A DNA stretch of 64,000 nucleotides from an uncultured Adlercreutzia sp. (GTDB taxonomy: Bacteria; Actinomycetota; Coriobacteriia; Coriobacteriales; Eggerthellaceae), in contig NZ_CAUASN010000002.1 of NCBI RefSeq assembly GCF_958431955.1, positions 1 to 64,000 on the forward strand, written 5' to 3'. Positions 63,761 to 64,000 of the stretch are shown in pieces. The notes beneath the pieces were generated by a model, which was not told the DNA's origin, searched no databases, and worked only from the letters and a program-made list of their open reading frames with translations. The stretch's first letter is position 1. Each line of letters starts with the position of its first letter. The position numbers and the translations under genes were made by a program.

Positions 63761-64000
63761 ATGGAGAACATCGTCAAAGTGCGCGCCTGCTTCACAGGCT
63801 GCAACATCAAGAGCGGCAAGACTGTCATGCAGTTCGAGTTGGACCCCGAGCACAAGGGCGCCCTGCCGCAGCTGGCCATCATGACCGGCACGTTCGTCAC
63901 CCTTGAGCTCACCAGCGACCAGACCGTCATGTTCGTGGACACGGGCAGCGGCGAGGTGATCGACGGCCAGGAGGAGGCCTTCGCCGACGATGACGAGGAT
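63761..64000 (+). CDS. Hypothetical protein, cut by the window end
   Basis: An open frame of at least 80 codons from ATG 63761 with no stop before the edge (MENIVKVRACFTGCNIKSGK...). It begins two bases after the preceding stop codon, and GAGGAGGG lies upstream. Strand-rich start and an acidic tail (AFADDDED). No family recognised. Confidence 0.7.
   Translation, partial: MENIVKVRACFTGCNIKSGKTVMQFELDPEHKGALPQLAIMTGTFVTLELTSDQTVMFVDTGSGEVIDGQEEAFADDDED

Overview
The window is GC-rich throughout (except the approx. 200 bp promoter region near 48.3-48.5 kb) and looks like a chromosomal segment of a gut Coriobacteriia actinomycete, most likely Eggerthellaceae (Eggerthella, Gordonibacter, Adlercreutzia or Slackia type). 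The hints are a 12-TM membrane regulator ending in a LuxR helix-turn-helix, a Tat-exported lipoprotein flavin oxidoreductase, a three-gene archaeal-type glutamate synthase beside a type III glutamine synthetase, and the dapF/dapL variant of the lysine/diaminopimelate pathway. This assignment is inferred from gene content, not from a search.

Layout. 1-7.9 kb: a DUF559-like endonuclease (minus), the membrane LuxR regulator (plus), a Tat/lipobox Old Yellow Enzyme-like oxidoreductase (minus) and an EF-G-like GTPase (minus), separated by clear hairpin terminators. 7.9-10.2 kb: a two-gene minus-strand unit of a single-TM Ala-rich protein and an MtaD-like amidohydrolase. 10.3-48.2 kb: one uninterrupted minus-strand gene of about 12,600 codons (59% of the window). 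It encodes a giant secreted protein with a signal peptide, an acidic linker, long beta-rich adhesin-like regions, two Cys/His-rich islands, a PASTA array about one third of the way along, nine SdrD_B-like stalk domains and an LPQTG sortase anchor. 48.6-50.0 kb: a PrsA-like PpiC foldase lipoprotein directly upstream of the giant gene. 50.3-58.7 kb: nitrogen and amino-acid metabolism: purF (minus), then gltB1-gltB2-gltB3, glnN and dapF (plus), facing dapL (minus). 60.1-64.0 kb: one end of an integrated mobile element: a large serine recombinase and XRE repressor (minus), divergent from an early-type operon of small genes that runs off the window.

How the genes fit together. PurF, the split glutamate synthase and GlnN all handle glutamine amide nitrogen. 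DapF and DapL make meso-diaminopimelate for peptidoglycan, to which a sortase would attach the giant protein. The PpiC lipoprotein is placed where it could fold exported proteins such as the giant one.

The most notable region is the giant surface-protein gene and its control region. Its leader carries an 11-G homopolymer located 6 nt before the first in-frame start (GTG). An overlapping leader reading frame with its own Shine-Dalgarno would fuse in frame to the giant protein if one G were lost. This arrangement suggests phase-variable expression. The mobile-element end also has a well-formed divergent promoter pair with a palindromic operator.
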